Source: Lineus longissimus (Eukaryota; Nemertea; Pilidiophora; Heteronemertea; Lineidae). From it: a stretch of DNA of 64,000 nt. Positions 58,435-64,000 of the stretch are shown one piece after another (within the stretch, counting starts at the first letter, position 1; the number at the start of each line of letters is the position of its first letter). Under the pieces are notes generated by a model, which worked only from the letters and a program-made list of their open reading frames with translations, searched no databases and was not told where the DNA came from. The position numbers and the translations under genes were made by a program. The DNA lies in NCBI RefSeq assembly GCF_910592395.1, contig NC_088324.1:13232953-13296952 (forward strand), in the 5' to 3' direction.

Positions 58435-59455
58435 CCTATAGCATCAGATGTGAGATAAGAAATCTGTCTGAAAGTGAAAGTGCTGAACGACATTAAACAA
58501 ATGTCATAAAATTCATAACTGTGTAATGTTATCAATCGACGTTTTAGAAGAAGTTTGTTTGAGCGCTGACCAGTCATGTGTTTCACCTAGAATGAAGGGT
58601 CCAAAGTCAGCTTAAGAGTGTGCAGATTGGATTTGTTTGGGCTCTGATCATGCTGATTAATGATTCGTCTTCTTTGCAGTTTGCGAAGAAACTAAAGTAA
58701 AGGCCTATTCTACTTACTTCCGAGGTAATTTGTAATACTTCCGAGGTAATTTGGGTGAATTGCCTTATAGCAATGTAAACCCTCCTCAACAGACACAGAC
58801 CTCATTTATCAGGTAGTGTCCGAGAATAAAAATAATTTCGTTGGGACTTTCTGACAGATATCATACACAAAAAAAATCGATTGTCGGATGACCTATTACT
58901 TCAAATTATCTGATTCTGTCACCGTAATTAAGTTACACTTTGAAGTTTAACTGATTGTGTTATCATTTAATTGAAGGACTTGAGGGATTTTAATGGGATG
59001 TAGCTACTAAAACAGCAAGATTTTCGTTCAGAAATCTACTGACTTCAAATTTTCCGCCTTCTGTCCTCCATCTTTAATTTTCCACATCCGGTTCCCCTGG
59101 ACCAACGGATTATTAAATAGTAGGGGTAACAGATAGTGGTATCAATTTCATTTAAAGAAAGTCATGTAAATAAGGGGTATTCATTTAAACTTCTTAAAGC
59201 TTTAATCTTAAGTGAATGTCTTATATTTACCAAAAAATCTGTTTATATGAAAAACATTCTTTTTTTAATCTGAAACGCATATCTGTTCATGTACCTATCT
59301 TCCCAGTATCGGTTAGTTCATTATATCGCGGGAAACTTTATTTTCTTGGTGTTTCAGGCTGGAAACCTGAAAATATCAATTTTCTCCAAATTTCGACAGA
59401 TTGAGGTGATCGATTTGCTCGTTCATTGATCAGTTCATCTAATACTCGAACCACA
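58435..59455. promoter_or_regulatory. Divergent intergenic region, FIRRM and DNMT1
   Basis: Two DNA-maintenance genes start head-to-head about 1.0 kb apart. A 17-bp block ACTTCCGAGGTAATTTG occurs twice (58716-58732 and 58737-58753); ACTTCCG matches the ETS-factor core. No TATA box is evident. Shared regulation is inference. Confidence 0.4.
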
Positions 59456-62400
59456 ATGCCTGGAACAGAAGTGACATCTCCTGCAGTAGGAGAAAATGGG
59501 TTAGTTCGTGGAGATTTTACTTCAATTCACAAAATATAATTAATCAAGAAGAGTATCAAGAAGAGACAAAGATGATCATCATGATAACATAAAACATGAT
59601 AATGAAAAAATGTGATTACATAAATGCAATATCTGCTTAAAGCTTGGATAGTTTAGGGGTCATGTTTCGGATCCGCGCTATCACTATACCGGCCTGTACT
59701 CGATCGTTCCGTTGCCGTTATGTGTGCCCAGGCATGCAGCACAGCCAGTTAACTTGAGGACGGTGACCCTGCTAGTGCTAACGTGTGGTGATGACAGATA
59801 AGACGAAGTTCCGCAGGTCATGATGCCAATCACACCCAATGACCTGTCGTCAAGTGCCAATGATGAAATGACAGTCAGTTGTGATAATTAGGATGTTTTC
59901 CTTTGTCTTTCCAGATCTGTTGAAATGAAAGATACAGTTCTGATCGAGGATGACAGCGGTGATGATTCTCCTGCTGTAAAGAAGAAAACGCCAAAATCAA
60001 AGAAGAGAATGAACGGAAACTCTGAGAAAAAGGATGGATCAGCCAAGAAGACAAAGGGGAAGAAATCACTGCAATCGCCAACTGGTCAGACCTCACTGTC
60101 GTCTTTCTTCTCCAAGACGTAAGTTCAGGATTTCTTAATCTAGTCTCTTATCATATTTGGTGGTAAACATCAATGTTGTCTAATTTGGTTGGCTGCTGAA
60201 GGTGGAGAGAAGTTACAATACGGTATCTCCAATACTCTAGGGTTTAATTCTATTTCTATCACACCACCTGCCTTGGCACCTCTAGTGTAACCTTTAACTG
60301 AAGTATTTACTTACTTGTTGTGACATTTGGATTTTCCATTTTATCTTATTTTTTAGTCCGAAGAGGAAAGCAGAAGAAAATGGCAGTGGAGACAATAAGA
60401 AGGAAGATTCTGGTGATGATGTTGTGGAGCAAAAAGAAAAGCGGGTGAAGCTGGATGAGAAGATGAGCGAGATGGAAAAAGACACGGGAGAGAAAAAGGA
60501 AAATGGTGTGAAGGAAGAAAACGGTGATGAGAAAAATGAAAATGGTGACGTCAAGGAAGAGAACAATAAAACAGAGAATGGTGAGAGGACAGAAAACGGG
60601 AAAAGGGAAAATGGTGATGTCACGAAAGAAAATGGAAAAGTGGAAAAAGGTGATGAGACGATGGAAGAAGATGGTGATGGTGACAGGAAAGCTGAGAATG
60701 GTGTGGAGGCAAAAGATGAGAAAGAGTAAGTTGTGTGAAGACAGAATTTTTGGACAAAAATATTCAAGAATCAAACGAATTTGCTGAATACACTATCACT
60801 GATTATGATGTTAATTACTATCTTTAATGAAGTGCACCTCCTCTTCCAGTCGTGACTTGCGCCCTCGCCCAGAAAAAGAGGATGAAACGACGGCAGTGAA
60901 GATGGTAAAAGACGTGCCAATCAAATGTAACCAGTGCCGGCAGCTGCTGGATGACCCTGACCTCAAACTCTTCCCTGGAGACTCGGAAGAAGCGGTAAGT
61001 AACTAGGTCAATTTGTAAAACGGATATGCTCATGAGAAATCTATGTCTACAATATTTTTAGAGTACACCTTGGACGGGTTGCCATCACACCCCCTAAAAA
61101 CCACAATGAGCCACAACAGGACTGAATGGTGTAAAGTAATACTTGCGTCTTCAAGAACAAGATGGGACTGGGTTTATTACATTTCAGGGAAAACTCTTGG
61201 CATTACTCGTATATGTAGGCCTAACCATGAGATCTTGAGCATTCCCCTGCATGATTGGTGAAACAACTGGACTGATGATTCCCTCTTCCCTGGAGAAGAG
61301 ATATTGCCTCCTTAGAGGATCAGTGCCATGACCAGGCAATGGCAAATCTCGTGACATTGATTCAAGTAGTTTTCACAGATTGAGACAACTTCAAATCTTT
61401 CAGGTTGAGGAGTTTGTCACACTGACTAGTGAAAAGCTATCACTGTTCACTGGGGACGAAGACGACATTAACCAATTTGATGAAAGACCACAGCACAAGA
61501 TTACAAACTTCACCGTCTACGACAAACACGGTCATCTCTGTCCATTTGATGGTGGGCTGATCGAGAAGAACATTGAGTTATTCTTTAGTGCTGTGGTGAA
61601 ACCGATTTATGATGAGAACTCTAGCCTTGAGGGTAAGTTAGCTTTGTCAGGTTCAGGTTTTTGGTATGAAAAGCGTTTTTGACCCGATTGACAACACAAA
61701 ACTGTGAGGCCAAAGTTAGATGCCCATAATGTTTACATAGAAACTAGACCAAACTAATGCAATAGAAAGGCCTAGGGTCGGTGCTTGATCACAATATAAA
61801 AGTCATATTTGACACTCAAATAGTAGATTAAAGGACTAATAGAGGTTTTGTTTTTGTTCAGGTGGTCTACCTACCAAGATGATGGGCCCAATCAATGAGT
61901 GGTGGACAGCAGGCTTTGATGGTGGAGAGAATGCTCTAATTGGATTCAGCACAGGTAGGTTTGGGATAATTTGCATCTTTTTCTGAAAATCTTAAGATTT
62001 AACAGTTCTGAGCTATTTGGAACAATTTCTGTGTCCCTCATAGTATGTTGGAAACTGGTACAATGCAATTCTATTCTAATGAATTCTATAATAACGAGAC
62101 CCAGTCAGAGTGAGGTTGGGATACAGCCTTTTCGAAGACAGAGAGTGGACGCATTATTTCATCTCTTATTCAACAACTCTCATCTCAATGGACACAACTC
62201 TTAATTTTCCAGCCTTTGCGGAGTACATCCTGATGGCTCCTAGCGAGATCTACAGCCCGTTCATGGACACGATGAAGGAGAAGATCCATATGTCCAAGGT
62301 CGTCATCGAGTTCCTTGTCAATAATCAAGAGTCGACATATGAAGATTTACTCAACAAGCTGCAGACGACAATCCCTCCATTGGGATGTAGTACATTCACT

Positions 62401-62929
62401 GAAGACTCGTTGCTGAGGCATTCACAGTTTGTTGTTGACCAGGTAGGCCAGTTGAACACAGATTACCGAATTTGAGATCTTGTTAAAATGGCAGGGTTCT
62501 ACACTCTGCTTGTTGTCCAGGTGCATCACCTTGTTCAGACCATTCAGATCTTCTCTAATCCAAAGGTCATTAAATGAAGTAAATAATTTCTCATTCTGAG
62601 ACATTGATTCTTATTTTGAGATGTACGAGACATTGTGTGTATTTTCTCAACATCTTAAGTATGCTGTGCAATAAAACATAATGTGTTGACGCTATTTAGC
62701 CCGGTGCAATAACCTGTACTATAGGCCTACGTGTAATAGATGCGCCTTACTGGCTCAATATTGTCGGCACAGTACATTTGTATTTGGTGCTTACTTATTT
62801 TCCATATTTCTCTCCATTATTACAGATTCAAAGTTACGATGACGCAGCTGATGAAGATGAGAGTCTGTTGATCACAATGCCATGCGTGAGAGCCCTCATA
62901 TCACTGGCTGGGGTCACACTTGGAAAAAG
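59456..62929 (+). CDS. DNMT1: DNMT1, maintenance DNA methyltransferase, N-terminal half (3' end outside window)
   Basis: Eight exons in phase: 59456-59499, 59915-60118, 60357-60725, 60850-60994, 61404-61632, 61862-61954, 62213-62442, 62826-62929 (about 472 codons, phase 2 at the end). A PIP box Q-TS-L-SS-FF near residue 78 would bind PCNA. A Lys/Glu/Asn-rich low-complexity linker fills exon 3. The RFTS domain follows: [72 protein letters not shown], and LAGVTLGKR at the end, all close to vertebrate DNMT1. RFTS reads ubiquitinated H3 and autoinhibits the enzyme. CXXC, BAH and catalytic domains are not in the window. The ATG follows ACCACA. A vertebrate-type DMAP1-binding N-terminus is not seen. 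Confidence 0.95.
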
Positions 62930-63204
62930 GTAACTTACTCATCGAATTGGGATCCTGTCAAGTAACCTTTACAACTTTCAAAATATTTACAGTTTTGATG
63001 ACAAATACATGTATGTACAAAGTTTGTGTGAATCACAGAGTGCTTGTTGATGGGTGAGGGATCTCTTCTCCCTCAAAGTTCATTGAGTCAAAACTGTCAC
63101 ACACTACTATGTGCTACAAAAAGAGCTCTCGTCTGCTGGAGACACCTTGTTATAGCAGTTTATATCACTTGTTTACGGGGCTCTTTTCTAGCCCTTGGTG
63201 TGGT
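62930..63204. other. DNMT1 intron
   Basis: Nothing recognised; a normal donor (GTAACT) opens it. Confidence 0.5.
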
Positions 63205-64000
63205 TTAAGTTTCAATTTTGAAAACCTTCACTTGGCCGAACTGTTCAGCAACAACCAGTTTCTTTTTGTGGTAGGCTATAGCCCAGGGTAAATGAATCTT
63301 GTCTCCACGGCTTAGGAGCGTTTCCTTGAACTCTCCACTTGGGGTCAGCACTTGTATCATATCGTTAGCTGTATCTGCGACATAGATATTGCCCTCTTCG
63401 TCTGTACAGACGGATTTTGGTCCGTTCAGGAAATCTTTTCCTCTGCCTTTATGGCCGGCGTATGTTTTGATGTGGTCACCAACATTATCAAAGATCTGCA
63501 CAGCATTCAATCTGTCGTCTGCTACAATAATTGTGTCATCTTTGCCGACTGCGACACTCTGTGGTGACAGGAAAACACACTTGCCTTCCTCATTGGCCGT
63601 TGCTAGGATACGCATCAGAGTCCCATGGATGTTGAACATGAAGATGCAACGCTTCTTGTGGTCGATTGCGAGGGTATTACCTGCAGACGTCATGGCAACA
63701 CGCCAGCATCCATTGGTCTTCTTCATCTTGATTGGCTCACCTGTGGTGGAAAATTCATAGAATAGTTCCCTCTCTGTGTCTGCTACGAGGATATTGTTAT
63801 CTGAAGTTCTTGCTATCCCTCGAATTGCACCAAATTTGAAGGTCCCTTTCCCCCAGAACTCCTTCCTCATGTTCCCAAACAAGTCAAAAGTCTTGACTGT
63901 TTTGTTTGCCATGTCCGTCAAGGCAATGTGGGAATTCTTAAGAACAGTAACGCCTCCTATCCAAGCCTCGCGTTCATCACGTCCTGTCGTTGCTTTGAAC
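63205..64000 (-). CDS. NHL-repeat beta-propeller, TRIM2/3/56-like C-terminus (5' end outside window)
   Basis: The frame is open from base 64000 to the stop at 63205, 264 codons with no intron. Repeated NHL-type blades are visible: IRGIARTSDNNILVADTE, LSPQSVAVGKDDTIIVADD, GPKSVCTDEEGNIYVADT, and a last blade ending FGQVKVFKIET. Such domains close TRIM-NHL ubiquitin ligases, a family expanded in many marine invertebrates. RING and B-box parts would lie to the right of the window. It runs opposite to DNMT1 and overlaps its next intron if DNMT1 continues beyond. Confidence 0.8.
   Translation of the reverse strand, partial: FKATTGRDEREAWIGGVTVLKNSHIALTDMANKTVKTFDLFGNMRKEFWGKGTFKFGAIRGIARTSDNNILVADTERELFYEFSTTGEPIKMKKTNGCWRVAMTSAGNTLAIDHKKRCIFMFNIHGTLMRILATANEEGKCVFLSPQSVAVGKDDTIIVADDRLNAVQIFDNVGDHIKTYAGHKGRGKDFLNGPKSVCTDEEGNIYVADTANDMIQVLTPSGEFKETLLSRGDKIHLPWAIAYHKKKLVVAEQFGQVKVFKIET

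Noticed and set aside
60294-60767. 157- and 142-codon minus-strand frames rich in Ser/Phe
   Set aside because: They are the complement of the low-complexity Lys/Glu/Asn exon 3 of DNMT1.
1-64000. CRISPR arrays, operons or phage-defence systems
   Set aside because: The DNA is eukaryotic with spliced genes. Repeats found are MITEs, LTRs and tandem repeats, with no regular spacer array.

Overview
This is a window of animal nuclear DNA. It holds multi-exon genes with GT-AG introns and long introns, and its gene content is metazoan: ZZZ3, OSTC, a FATP/SLC27A, TRIM45, FIRRM (C1orf112-like) and DNMT1. Dispersed repeats and an intact BEL/Pao retrotransposon fit a marine invertebrate, either a deuterostome (echinoderm, hemichordate, cephalochordate) or a lophotrochozoan. 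The species cannot be fixed from sequence alone. Exon boundaries below were set by hand from splice signals, reading-phase agreement and protein similarity; there is no transcript evidence.

Layout. 1-5099 (-): 3'-truncated gene for an unrecognised GATA-type zinc-finger protein, head-to-head with ZZZ3 at 6018-8260 (+), a histone-reader subunit of the ATAC acetyltransferase complex. 9709-11143 (-): OSTC, oligosaccharyltransferase subunit. 11510-17091 (+): SLC27A1/4-type fatty acid transport protein, complete in 11 exons. 17.1-22.7 kb: repeat-rich, with a 3-unit tandem repeat element, a 191-bp TA-flanked MITE and decayed C2H2 zinc fingers. 22727-27049 (+): TRIM45, with a tRNA-Ala on the opposite strand of an intron. 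28.0-29.2 kb: two hairpin repeats and a second MITE. 29711-41738 (-): a secreted protein with one Ig domain and a trypsin-like domain. Its 10.3-kb first intron holds a tandem pair of about 1.08-kb terminal-inverted-repeat elements, one of them split by a 7.6-kb BEL/Pao element with identical-looking 608-bp LTRs and a 5-bp target duplication. 43206-58434 (-): FIRRM-like gene in 19 exons. Its 7.9-kb intron 3 hosts a complete gene on the opposite strand (53512-54963, +) for a 178-residue leaderless beta-trefoil protein resembling IL-1/FGF-type cytokines, followed by a Helitron-like relic. 59456-62929 (+): N-terminal half of DNMT1 (PIP box and RFTS domain), running on past the window. 63205-64000 (-): 3' end of a TRIM-NHL-type beta-propeller gene.

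Together. Most genes are unrelated housekeeping functions: chromatin (ZZZ3, DNMT1), genome maintenance (FIRRM), glycosylation (OSTC) and lipid uptake (SLC27A). Three may relate to signalling or defence: TRIM45, the Ig-protease and the beta-trefoil protein. They are not an operon, and co-location does not prove a shared pathway. The strongest novelty candidate is the nested beta-trefoil cytokine-like gene, followed by the Ig-S1 protease that lacks a zymogen-activation motif.
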